Assembly (NCBI GenBank): GCA_963728355.1
Contig: CAVSJQ010000013.1
Coordinates: forward strand, 112,646 to 176,645
Direction: 5' to 3'
Origin: Sva-07 sp963728355
GTDB lineage: Bacteria > Actinomycetota > Acidimicrobiia > Acidimicrobiales > Ilumatobacteraceae
DNA: 64,000 nt
Within the stretch, counting starts at the first letter, position 1. The number at the start of each line of letters is the position of its first letter. The notes under the pieces are model-generated. The model was given only the letters and a program-made list of their open reading frames with translations. It was not told where the DNA came from and searched no databases. The position numbers and the translations under genes were made by a program. Shown here one piece after another: positions 47,169 through 55,593 of the stretch.

Positions 47169-49289
47169 GTGAACACGACACGACGGGGCCGCGCGGCCCT
47201 GGCACTCGTCGCCGCGTCAGCACTGGTCTTCGCGGCCTGTGGCAGCGATGACAACAGCGCCGACACCGGCGACACGGGCGGCGAAACCACCGATGCGCCC
47301 GACAGCACCGATGCGCCCGACAGCACCGATGCGCCCGACACGACCGATGACATGACCGACGGCGGGGAGGCCGCTGGCAATGTCGGTGAAGTCGGCGGGA
47401 GCGCCTGCGGTACGCCGCACGGGCCCTACGACGAAGGAGACGACCCCGCCGGGGAAGTGCGCGTTGCCTGGAACCAGGCGCCGTACTCCTTCAACCAGGA
47501 CACCAACCGCGGTAACGCCACGGCGAACGCCAACCCGCTCTACATCATGAAGGCGGGCGGCTTCTCCTACTACGACGCCGACCTCAACTACATCAACAAC
47601 GACCAGTTCGGTACGTGCACGCTCGAGTCGCTCGACCCGCTGACGATCACGTACACGATCAACGAGGGTGTCACCTGGTCCGACGGCGTCCAGGTCGACG
47701 CTTCCGACCTGCTGATGACGTGGGCAGCACAGAGCGGCTACTACAACGACGCCGACACCGTCGTCACCGACTCGGGCGTCACCGCGCAGGCAGACGAGAA
47801 CGGCTCTGCCGTGGTCGTCGGCCCCGACGGTGCCGACATCACGTCGGTCGACGAAGCGGCCTATGACGCGGCGTTCGATCCGGACTCCGGTGAGCTGCTC
47901 GACGGCTACACCTACAAGGAGTCGACCGGTGTCAACTTCGACTCCTCCAGCGAATCCTTGTCGCTGATCACGCAGGTCCCGGAGATCTCCGAGGACGGCC
48001 TGTCGCTGACCGCAACATGGGACAGCTTCTACGTCGACTACGCCACCGCTGGCGTGTTCCCCGGCGTGCCAGCGCACGTCGTGGGGCAGAACGCCCTCGG
48101 CATCGAGGATCCGACCGAGGCCAAGAATGCACTCATCGAGGCGCTGCAGAACTCGACCGAGGACGTCAAGCCGATCTCGGAGTCGTGGAACCGCGACTTC
48201 GACGCCACCTCGCTGCCGGACGACCCGGGCGTGTACGCCGGCTACGGCCCGTACAACCTGACCTCGTTCGACGACGACGGCACGATGGTGTTCGAGGCAC
48301 GTGAGGACTACGCCTGGGGCCCGCAGCCCAAGGTGCAGACGATCGTCTACTCGATCATCGGCGACCCGACCGCGGCCGTGCAGGCCATGGCCAACGAGGA
48401 AGTCGACATCATCCAGCCGCAGGCGACCGCCGACATCCTGACGCAGCTCGAAGGCATCGCCGATCGCGGTGTCGAGGTGAATCAGTCCGATGGCGCCGTC
48501 TACGAGCACATCGACCTCGTGTTCGACAACGGTGGTCCCTTCGACCCAGCCACCTACGGCGGCGACGAAGAGACGGCGAAGGCCGTTCGTCAGGCCTTCC
48601 TGCTGGCGGTGCCTCGCACCGACATCGTCGAGCGTCTGATCGTACCCCTCAACGAGAACGCCGAAGTGCGTGACTCGCTGATCCAGGTTCCCGGCTCGCC
48701 GTTGTACGACGAAGCCACGGCCAACAACGGTTCGGACTTCTATGCCGAAGCGGATCCCGAGGCTGCAGCGCAGCTGCTCGCCGATGCCGGTGTCGACACC
48801 TCGACGCCGATCGACGTGCGTCTGCTCTTCGCCGACGAGAACCCGCGCCGCGCATCCGAGTACGAACTGATCCGTGACTCGGTGGCCCAGGCCGGCTTCA
48901 ACCTCGTCGACGGCCGCGACATCAACTGGGGTTCGAACCTCGCGAACAACACGCTGTACGACGCGGCGTTGTTCGGTTGGCAGACGACGGCGATCGCGAT
49001 CGCCGACACGGCGGCCAACTTCGTCACCGACGGCCAGAACAACTTCTACGGCTACAGCAACGAGGAGATCGACGCCCTGTACGCCGAACTCCAGGCCACG
49101 ACCGATCCCGCCCGTCAGGACGAGATCCTGGTCGAGATCGAATCGGTGCTGTTCGAAGATGCGTTCGGTCTGCCGATCTTCCAGTTCCCGCAGATCACGG
49201 CGTTCAACACGACGTACGTGTCCGGTGTTGGCGACATCCCGATCTCTCCGACGGTGTTCTTCAACGTCTGGGATTGGGAGGCTGCCTGA
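47169..49289 (+). CDS. Oligopeptide-type ABC transporter substrate-binding lipoprotein (SBP_bac_5), operon 2
   Basis: 706 residues, lipoprotein signal with lipobox VFAAC (Cys24, same position as the paralogue). An Asp/Thr/Pro linker follows with a three-times repeated TDAPDS unit (18-bp DNA repeat near 47290-47349), then a family 5 solute-binding domain. It is about 120 residues longer than the first binding protein; extra acidic segments lie at about 200-260. The start is GTG 47169 with AGGAGG 8 nt upstream. Likely specificity peptides, but unproven. Confidence 0.91.
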   Translation: MNTTRRGRAALALVAASALVFAACGSDDNSADTGDTGGETTDAPDSTDAPDSTDAPDTTDDMTDGGEAAGNVGEVGGSACGTPHGPYDEGDDPAGEVRVAWNQAPYSFNQDTNRGNATANANPLYIMKAGGFSYYDADLNYINNDQFGTCTLESLDPLTITYTINEGVTWSDGVQVDASDLLMTWAAQSGYYNDADTVVTDSGVTAQADENGSAVVVGPDGADITSVDEAAYDAAFDPDSGELLDGYTYKESTGVNFDSSSESLSLITQVPEISEDGLSLTATWDSFYVDYATAGVFPGVPAHVVGQNALGIEDPTEAKNALIEALQNSTEDVKPISESWNRDFDATSLPDDPGVYAGYGPYNLTSFDDDGTMVFEAREDYAWGPQPKVQTIVYSIIGDPTAAVQAMANEEVDIIQPQATADILTQLEGIADRGVEVNQSDGAVYEHIDLVFDNGGPFDPATYGGDEETAKAVRQAFLLAVPRTDIVERLIVPLNENAEVRDSLIQVPGSPLYDEATANNGSDFYAEADPEAAAQLLADAGVDTSTPIDVRLLFADENPRRASEYELIRDSVAQAGFNLVDGRDINWGSNLANNTLYDAALFGWQTTAIAIADTAANFVTDGQNNFYGYSNEEIDALYAELQATTDPARQDEILVEIESVLFEDAFGLPIFQFPQITAFNTTYVSGVGDIPISPTVFFNVWDWEAA

Positions 49290-49335
49290 TCCAGTGGTCG
49301 GCGGCGTGATGCGTCGCCGACCGTGACCTGATCCA

Positions 49336-49368
49336 GCGGGGTGCCCGGGAATTCTCCGGGCACCCCGC
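49336..49368 (+). terminator. 13-bp hairpin between binding-protein gene 2 and its permease
   Basis: The arms GCGGGGTGCCCGG and CCGGGCACCCCGC (perfect) surround the loop GAATTCT; no U tract. It occupies the same place as the hairpin in operon 1. Confidence 0.75.
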
Positions 49369-49467
49369 CGGCCTGTCTGTCCGCACATCGGTATCCCGAA
49401 CAGGTACGGTGCGGACCGCTGTTGCTTCGCCGGCCGCAACACCTCCGGCGGCCACCTCTGGAGATCA

Positions 49468-51000
49468 ATGTTCGTCTACATCATGCGTCGGATCATTGCC
49501 GGCATCTTCGTCATGGTCGGCGCCTCGTTCATTCTGTACGTGCTGATGACCCAGGCCGGCGATCCGCTCGCGTTCACGCTGAGCATCACCAACCCGACCC
49601 AGCGGGCGTCGGTCATCGAGGAAGTGACGAGGACGCTCAGCCTCGACGTACCTCCGGTCCAGCGCTACTTGGACTGGCTGCAACGCCTGGTGCTCGAACA
49701 GGACTTCGGCCTCGTCTCGGTCACTCAGCAGCCAGTGTCCGACGAGCTCGCACGCCGGATCCCGATGACCCTGAAGCTCGTCACTGCAGCCACCGTGTTG
49801 TCGGTCATCATCGGGGTGTTCACCGGCATCGTCACCGCCCTGCGCCAGTACTCCGGCTTCGACTACATGACGACCTTCGTCACGTTCTTGTTCTTCTCGC
49901 TGCCAGTGTTCTGGGTGGCGGTGATCCTCAAGGCGTGGGGAGGCATCAACTTCAACGACTGGCTCCGTGACGGCGCCCAGTTCTCACCGCAGTTTCTCGT
50001 GTTCAGCACGGTCATCGTCGGGGTGATCGGGCTGTCGTTCGCCGGGGGCAACCTGATCCGGAGATTCCTCGTCGGCGCGATCGCCGCCGGCATCGCCGCG
50101 GCGATCCTCGTGTGGGTCTCGGTCAACCAATGGCTCCTCGATCCCGGCTTCGGCCCCGCCGTGTTCGTGCTGGTCAGCGTCGGGATCACGCTCGGGGTGA
50201 TCATGGTGTTCGCGGGCTGGGGCAACGTTCGCACCCGCAACGCAGCGCTGATCACCTGCGGACTCGGCATCGTCTCCTACTTCGTGTTGCAGCCCGTGTT
50301 CGACGGCGACTTCAACGTCTGGATCACCTTCGGGCTCCTGCTGGTCTCGATGGCGATCGCGACGGGAGTCGGATACCTCGTCGGTGGGTACGACAAGGGC
50401 CAGGCTGCTCGCATCTCGTGTGTGGTGGCGTTCCTGATCGGCGTGTTGATCTTCGTCAACCAGATGATGCAGTCATGGGCGGAGTACTCGGCGTCCTCGG
50501 TGATCCGCAACCGCCCGATCAAGACGATCGGCGACCGCGAAGCACGCCTCGAGGGTTCGTTCTGGGTGATCGCCAACAACACGTTCGCCCACCTGATCCT
50601 CCCCACGATCGCGCTGATGTTGATCTCGGTCGCTGCCTACACCCGGTATTCGCGGGCCAGCATGCTCGAGGTGCTCAACCAGGACTACATTCGCACGGCC
50701 CGGGCCAAGGGTCTGACCGAACGTACCGTCATCGTTCGCCACGCTCTGCGCAACGCATTGATCCCACTCGCAACGATCGTCGCCTTCGACATCAGCGGCA
50801 TCATCGGCGGGGCGGTCATCACCGAGACGGTGTTCCAGTGGGATGGCATGGGCAAACTGTTCGTCGACGGTCTCCGAGACATCGACCCCAACCGCGTCAT
50901 GGCGTTCTTCGTCGTGACCGGCACGTTCGCCGTCGTGTTCAATCTGTTGGCCGACATCATCTATGCGGTCCTCGACCCGCGGATCAGAGTGGGGGAGTGA
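49468..51000 (+). CDS. ABC transporter permease (OppB/DppB type) with enlarged membrane region, operon 2
   Basis: 510 residues, about 180 more than the operon 1 counterpart. The N-terminal helix (MRRIIAGIFVMVGASFILYVL) and the C-terminal EAA loop (RTARAKGLTERTVIVRHALR) are standard. Between about residues 150 and 350 there is an inserted block of roughly six further hydrophobic helices. Related long permeases occur in actinobacteria, but the role of the insert is unknown. ATG 49468 follows CTCTGGAGATCA. Confidence 0.9.
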   Translation: MFVYIMRRIIAGIFVMVGASFILYVLMTQAGDPLAFTLSITNPTQRASVIEEVTRTLSLDVPPVQRYLDWLQRLVLEQDFGLVSVTQQPVSDELARRIPMTLKLVTAATVLSVIIGVFTGIVTALRQYSGFDYMTTFVTFLFFSLPVFWVAVILKAWGGINFNDWLRDGAQFSPQFLVFSTVIVGVIGLSFAGGNLIRRFLVGAIAAGIAAAILVWVSVNQWLLDPGFGPAVFVLVSVGITLGVIMVFAGWGNVRTRNAALITCGLGIVSYFVLQPVFDGDFNVWITFGLLLVSMAIATGVGYLVGGYDKGQAARISCVVAFLIGVLIFVNQMMQSWAEYSASSVIRNRPIKTIGDREARLEGSFWVIANNTFAHLILPTIALMLISVAAYTRYSRASMLEVLNQDYIRTARAKGLTERTVIVRHALRNALIPLATIVAFDISGIIGGAVITETVFQWDGMGKLFVDGLRDIDPNRVMAFFVVTGTFAVVFNLLADIIYAVLDPRIRVGE

Positions 51001-51007
51001 GCGCATC

Positions 51008-52105
51008 ATGAGCGGAGAACTCCAACGCCACGCGGCCGACGCCGACGCCGATCAGCTGCTCGACGACGAGATGTCGCTGGAGATGAACGAGGTCGTCGGG
51101 CTGAGCCAGGCGCAGATCGTTCGGCGACGATTCCTCCGTCACCGAGGCGCGATGCTCTCGCTTGCGCTGCTCGTCTTCATCGTCGTGCTCTCTGCCACCA
51201 GCGTGGGCTGGGGGCCGATCCCCGGCTGGTGGAAGTGGGACTACAACGAACTCGTCCCGCGCGTCGAGGGCGACGGCGGGCCCACGATGTCGTTCCGGCC
51301 GACGTGGCTGGGGGGCGCCGGCATCATGCTCGGCGACCATCCGTTCGGCGTCGACAACGAGGTCGGCAAGGACATGTTCGCCCAGACGATGCGCGGCGTG
51401 CAGACCAGCTTGGCCATCATCATCGTGCTCGGTGTGCTGTCCACCACGATCGGCGTCGTCATCGGTGCGCTCTCGGGCTACTACGGTCGCTTCGTCGACT
51501 CGGCGCTGATGCGGTTCACCGACGTCGTCATCGTGCTTCCGCTGCTCGTCATCACCGCCGTCGCAGGCTTCGCCCTCGGCCTCAGCGGCATGTGGCCGGT
51601 GGCGATCGCACTGGGCGTCTTCACCTGGACCGGCCTCGCCCGGCTCGTACGCGCCGAGTTCCTCGCGCTACGAGAGCGCGAGTTCGTCGACGCCGCCCGC
51701 GTGGCGAACGCCTCTGACCGGCGGATCATTTTCAAGCACATCCTGCCGAACACCGTTGGCACGATCGTCGTGAGCACCACGTTGCTGATGGGCGCCGGCA
51801 TCCTCACCGAGGCCGCGCTCGGCTTCCTCGGATTCGGAGTCCGTCCGCCGGCGGTGTCGCTCGGTTCGCTCGTCAACAGCTATCAGGGCGCCTACGAGAC
51901 CCGCCCGTGGCTGTTCATCTGGCCGGGCGTCTTCGTCGTGGCGATCGTGTTGTGTCTGCAGTTCATCGGCGATGGGTTGCGTGACGCATTCGACCCCCGT
52001 CAGAAGCGCATTCCGAAGCACAAGGATCTCGACCGTGAGGGCGAGCTCACCCATGTGACGCCGGCTGCCGCCGGCGTGCTGGGCGAAGAGGAGGACCCGC
52101 GGTGA
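51008..52105 (+). CDS. ABC transporter permease (OppC/DppC type), operon 2
   Basis: 365 residues with an acidic N-terminal tail (about 1-40), six helices and EAA loop EFVDAARVANASDRRIIFKH. The segment before it, HPFGVDNEVGKDMFAQTMRGVQ, matches the OppC hallmark. ATG 51008 is 7 bp after the previous stop, with GGGGGAG upstream. The next gene lies on the opposite strand, so the ATPase is not directly downstream. Confidence 0.91.
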   Translation: MSGELQRHAADADADQLLDDEMSLEMNEVVGLSQAQIVRRRFLRHRGAMLSLALLVFIVVLSATSVGWGPIPGWWKWDYNELVPRVEGDGGPTMSFRPTWLGGAGIMLGDHPFGVDNEVGKDMFAQTMRGVQTSLAIIIVLGVLSTTIGVVIGALSGYYGRFVDSALMRFTDVVIVLPLLVITAVAGFALGLSGMWPVAIALGVFTWTGLARLVRAEFLALREREFVDAARVANASDRRIIFKHILPNTVGTIVVSTTLLMGAGILTEAALGFLGFGVRPPAVSLGSLVNSYQGAYETRPWLFIWPGVFVVAIVLCLQFIGDGLRDAFDPRQKRIPKHKDLDREGELTHVTPAAAGVLGEEEDPR

Positions 52106-52125
52106 GTCCGCTCACGCCCGGGCGG

Positions 52126-52725
52126 TCACTGCACGAACAGCGAACCCACCGACAGCGCGACAAGGGCCACCGCGATCAGACCGATCTGCCAGTGCCAGCG
52201 GATCGGTGGCCTGTCGAACTCGAGTCGTGCGTCGTCGAGGAAACCGTCGGCGCGCAGGCGATCCCAGCGTCGACGCACGATCATCGCAGCGTCTCCCGAC
52301 GCCGTGCCGGGGACCTCGCCCATCGTGACGGCCTCGACGTCGCCGTCGACGGCCCTCGGACGCGACCGCATGGCGGTTCGCAGCGCACCGCCGGCGCTCG
52401 GCGCGGGCGCCGCCCACGCCGCGAACCGTCCATAGGCCGTCACGAGGGTCAATGCGTAGCGGGTCTCGATGTCGGTGATCGATGGCCATGGCACGTCGAT
52501 GGTTCGGGTGACGTTGACGAGGCGCACACCGCCATCGGACACCACGACCCGAGGGTTCCAGAAGATCGCCCAGCAGCAGGCCGCGAACAGCAGCACCCAC
52601 GGCAACGTCAGCAGTGCCTCACCGAGACTGCCGGTGGCGGCCACGAAGACAACGATCGCCACCCCGAGTACCGCGACGGTCATCGTGAGAACCCGGCCGA
52701 ATGCTGGGCGGAACTCCTCGATCAC
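52126..52725 (-). CDS. Membrane protein with PH-like (bPH_6-type) domain
   Basis: About 199 residues. Two hydrophobic helices (about 12-55) are followed by a PH-like beta segment (NPRVVVSDGGVRLVNVTRTIDVPWPSI, split at 20 residues by the conserved VPW). The last C-terminal helix is GLIAVALVALSVGSLF. The start is probably GTG 52725 (AGGA upstream); GTG 52749 is possible. It is convergent with the permease (20 bp) and divergent from the ATPase, and interrupts operon 2. Function unknown. Confidence 0.65.
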   Translation of the reverse strand: MIEEFRPAFGRVLTMTVAVLGVAIVVFVAATGSLGEALLTLPWVLLFAACCWAIFWNPRVVVSDGGVRLVNVTRTIDVPWPSITDIETRYALTLVTAYGRFAAWAAPAPSAGGALRTAMRSRPRAVDGDVEAVTMGEVPGTASGDAAMIVRRRWDRLRADGFLDDARLEFDRPPIRWHWQIGLIAVALVALSVGSLFVQ

Positions 52726-52807
52726 CGCGACATCCTGCCAGAGCCACACGCCTCGACGGGACCGTGGACGGGACATCGGGGTGCCACACACGAGACGGAG
52801 CGCCGAC

Positions 52808-54547
52808 ATGGATGACACGAACGGCGCGACTGCGATCGCGCAGGTCCGCGATCTGAACATCGACTTCTGGGTCAACGGCCAGTGGTACCCGGCGGTGATC
52901 GACGCATCGTTCGACGTCAGCGGCGGTCGTACGATGGCGATCGTCGGTGAGTCCGGGTCCGGGAAGTCGACGATCGCATTGTCCATGATGGGTCTGCTGC
53001 CCGCGAACGCCGACGTGCGCGGTTCGATCAAAGTCGGCGAGCAGGAGATCGTCGGTCTCGACAAGCGCACGCTTCGCTCGATCCGCGGCAGGCACGTCTC
53101 GATGATCTTCCAGGAGCCGATGACCGCGCTCAACCCGGTGTACACCGTCGGGTTCCAGATCGCCGAGATGCTGCGCAGCCACCTCTCGATGTCGCCACGT
53201 CGAGCCCGAGAGCGCGCCATTGCACTGCTGGAACTCGTCGAGATTCCCGAGCCTCGCCGACGTGTCGACGCCTATCCCCACGAGCTGTCCGGCGGCCAGC
53301 GCCAGCGGGCCATGATCGCTCAGGCACTGGCGCTCGATCCCGTCCTGCTGATCGCCGACGAACCGACGACGGCACTCGACGTCACCGTCCAGGCCGAGAT
53401 CCTCAAGCTGCTCCGCGATCTTCGAGACCGCATCGATGCCGGCATCGTGTTGATCACCCACGACATGGGTGTCGTCGCCGACCTCGCCGACGATGTGATC
53501 GTCATGCAACGGGGCCGGATCGTCGAAACCGGATCCGTTCGCCACGTCTACAACGATCCCGTCGACAGCTACACCCAATCGCTGCTGGCGGCAGTGCCGC
53601 ACCTCGGTGCGGCCCGCGGGCACGACCGGATCGTGGTCGACGAACCGGCCCCCGGTGACATCGCTGCCGGCGACGGGTACGCAGCGCCGCTGCCGGGTGC
53701 CGACGAACACGCCGACATCATCGACCTGCGCGACGTGGCCATCGAATATCCGAAGCGTGGTCGCTCCCCGGTGTTCCGGGCGATCGACGGCGTCTCGTTG
53801 TCGGTCGGTCGGGGTGAGGTCATCGGTCTCGTGGGCGAGTCCGGCTCCGGCAAGACGACGATCGGGCGGGCCATCGTCGGCCTGTTGCCCTTCGTCGAGG
53901 GCCAGGCGCGGGTGCTCGGACACGACATGGTGGGAATCAAGCGACGCGATCTGGGCGCAGTTCGCCGTGAAGTCAGTTTCGTGTTCCAGGATCCGGGTTC
54001 GTCGCTCAACCCGCGTCTCCCTATCGGGGAATCGATCGGTGAACCGCTGCGTCTGGCCAAGGTCGCAAAGGGCGCTGCGCTGGATACACGGGTCGAAGAG
54101 CTGCTCGATCAGGTCGAATTGGCCCGAGCGCTTCGCAACCGCTACCCGCACGAGCTGAGCGGTGGTCAACGCCAACGTGTCGGCATCGCACGGGCACTCG
54201 CGCTGGGGCCCAAGTTGCTGATCGCCGACGAACCCACGTCGGCGCTGGACGTGTCGGTGCAGGCGCGTGTGCTCGAGCTGTTCCAGGAGCTGCAACGCGA
54301 GATCGGCTTCGCCTGCCTGTTCATCTCTCACGACCTCGCGGTGGTGGAGATCCTGTCCGAACGGATCACCGTGCTCAACAAGGGCAAGGTCGTCGAACAG
54401 GGACAGCGAGACCAGATCCTGCATGATCCCCAAGAGCCGTATACGCAGCGCTTGATCGCTGCGGTGCCGGTGCCTGATCCGGACGACCAGCAGCGTCGTC
54501 GTGAATTGCGTGACCGTCTGCTCGAGCAGGAACCGACCGTTTCGTGA
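52808..54547 (+). CDS. Fused dual ABC ATPase (OppD-OppF type), operon 2
   Basis: 579 residues with two complete ATPase domains. The first has GESGSGKSTIA, FQEPMTALNP, LSGGQRQRAMIAQALA, LLIADEPTTALD and ITHDMGV. The second has GESGSGKTTIG, FQDPGSSLNP, LSGGQRQRVGIARALA and LLIADEPTSALD. A linker of about 40 residues joins them. It replaces the two separate ATPases of operon 1. ATG 52808 has GGAG upstream; the frame is open earlier but antisense to the PH-like gene. It needs its own promoter, which is not identified. Confidence 0.93.
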   Translation: MDDTNGATAIAQVRDLNIDFWVNGQWYPAVIDASFDVSGGRTMAIVGESGSGKSTIALSMMGLLPANADVRGSIKVGEQEIVGLDKRTLRSIRGRHVSMIFQEPMTALNPVYTVGFQIAEMLRSHLSMSPRRARERAIALLELVEIPEPRRRVDAYPHELSGGQRQRAMIAQALALDPVLLIADEPTTALDVTVQAEILKLLRDLRDRIDAGIVLITHDMGVVADLADDVIVMQRGRIVETGSVRHVYNDPVDSYTQSLLAAVPHLGAARGHDRIVVDEPAPGDIAAGDGYAAPLPGADEHADIIDLRDVAIEYPKRGRSPVFRAIDGVSLSVGRGEVIGLVGESGSGKTTIGRAIVGLLPFVEGQARVLGHDMVGIKRRDLGAVRREVSFVFQDPGSSLNPRLPIGESIGEPLRLAKVAKGAALDTRVEELLDQVELARALRNRYPHELSGGQRQRVGIARALALGPKLLIADEPTSALDVSVQARVLELFQELQREIGFACLFISHDLAVVEILSERITVLNKGKVVEQGQRDQILHDPQEPYTQRLIAAVPVPDPDDQQRRRELRDRLLEQEPTVS

Positions 54548-54593
54548 TGCCAGCAGCGCCTGTGCGTCGGCGCCGTCCCCGCCATGCGACCGG

Positions 54594-54599
54594 TAGGCT
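54594..54599 (+). promoter_or_regulatory. Putative -10 box TAGGCT of secG
   Basis: It ends 8 nt before GTG 54608, a leaderless arrangement that favours this start. Confidence 0.4.
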
Positions 54600-54607
54600 T
54601 GTCGACC

Positions 54608-54844
54608 GTGCGTGACGTCATGCTCTACATCACCCTCGTGGTCAACGTGGTCGCCATGTTCGCCCTGATCGCCGGCATTTTGATGCACAGCGGTCGCGGG
54701 GGCGGGCTCTCCGACATGTTCGGCGGCGGCGGTGGTGCAGCGCTCGGATCGTCGGCGGCCGAACGGAACCTGAACCGGATCACGTTCGTGTTCGCCCTGG
54801 TGTGGATCTTCACCCTGGTCGCACTGTCGTTCCTGATGATGTGA
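54608..54844 (+). CDS. secG: Preprotein translocase subunit SecG
   Basis: SecG is the small accessory subunit of the SecYEG channel. The 78-residue protein has two hydrophobic helices (about 5-27 and 55-77) joined by the family signature LMHSGRGGGLSDMFGGGGG. Starts at ATG 54584, GTG 54608 and ATG 54620 share the frame; GTG 54608 has a -10 box at leaderless distance. It is followed by tRNA-Leu. Confidence 0.9.
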   Translation: MRDVMLYITLVVNVVAMFALIAGILMHSGRGGGLSDMFGGGGGAALGSSAAERNLNRITFVFALVWIFTLVALSFLMM

Positions 54845-54867
54845 GTGGAGCGACGCCGGGGGTCGGA

Positions 54868-54873
54868 TACAGT
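54868..54873 (+). promoter_or_regulatory. Putative -10 box TACAGT of tRNA-Leu
   Basis: TACAGT lies 17 nt before the tRNA 5' end. Confidence 0.35.
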
Positions 54874-54890
54874 CACTGACCCACAACCAC

Positions 54891-54979
54891 GTCGGAGTGG
54901 CGGAATGGCAGACGCGCTAGCTTGAGGTGCTAGTGCCCTACTAATGGGCGTGGGGGTTCAAGTCCCCCCTCCGACACCA
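54891..54979 (+). tRNA. tRNA-Leu (anticodon GAG)
   Basis: The acceptor arms GTCGGAG and CTCCGAC pair perfectly. The anticodon stem CTAGC/GCTAG encloses the loop TTGAGGT, giving GAG (Leu, CUC/CUU codons). A long variable arm typical of tRNA-Leu is present, and the T loop has GGTTCAAGTCC. The 3' CCA (54977-54979) is encoded. Confidence 0.95.
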
Positions 54980-54981
54980 CG

Positions 54982-55015
54982 CAACCAGGGCAAAAGCCCT
55001 GGTTGTTGGCTTTTT
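54982..55015 (+). terminator. Rho-independent terminator of tRNA-Leu
   Basis: The 10-bp perfect arms CAACCAGGGC and GCCCTGGTTG surround the loop AAAA, followed by TTGGCTTTTT, directly after the tRNA. Confidence 0.9.
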
Positions 55016-55221
55016 CGGGGGGCGTCGAAACGTGGAGATCGGCCGTTTGTCCGCGATTTGTCAGCAGCTCGAAATTTCGGGGTCTTCCTCGGAGTGATCC
55101 GGTCGCGTTGAGCCGCCTGCGGCCGGAGGCTCTCGATTGCGAATCGGCCGTAGTCGGGGCAGCGTCTCCGGCGGCCACGCTCCGTGTTGATCTCGTTGCC
55201 GGTCGCGTGGGCGCGGACGGT

Positions 55222-55241
55222 CAAGTGCGCTAGCGCACTTG
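55222..55241. repeat. Perfect 20-bp palindrome CAAGTGCGCTAGCGCACTTG
   Basis: An exact inverted repeat with no loop. It could be an operator for a dimeric regulator; no gene starts nearby. Confidence 0.6.
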
Positions 55242-55581
55242 GGTAGATATGTCGAACACCAACGACGTGCCCGTGGTCTGGTTACCGAGCGCATGATATG
55301 TGCGGGCGACGGTGCAAAGGATCGCCCGTTGGCGCGTGGGCCCGCAGCGCTTGTCGATATGCGCCCTTGATCCGGCGATGAGGTTGGGACTGATGGGACT
55401 GAGGTCAGTCAATCACAACATCGATTCTGCTGTCCGCGGCACAGCCGGCGAGCGTCAGTGGTGAGACCCGCTGTTCGGTGGTCCGGCGACGCAGAACTGG
55501 ACCTGCGAGGGCGTCTGGATCTCGCCGGGTCGCGTCGTTGCTTGCGCAGGGCGACAGAAACCTGGTCGTCGAGGCACCATT

Positions 55582-55587
55582 TAAGGT
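55582..55587 (+). promoter_or_regulatory. Putative -10 box TAAGGT of the MDR oxidoreductase gene
   Basis: It ends 6 nt before the ATG at 55594. Confidence 0.45.
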
Positions 55588-55593
55588 GAGGCG

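Larger units (their letters stand above)
55016..55593. other. 578-bp gap without a supported gene
   Basis: Short open frames on both strands lack family resemblance and ribosome sites. The only distinct element is a perfect 20-bp palindrome at 55222-55241. Base composition looks less GC-rich than the rest. The tRNA 3' end is a common integration site, but no integrase or attachment repeat is seen. Confidence 0.5.

Noticed and set aside
54930..55224. Minus-strand frames over the tRNA containing GGLEPPRP
   Set aside because: A well-known false translation of tRNA-Leu and its flank; the tRNA structure is unambiguous.
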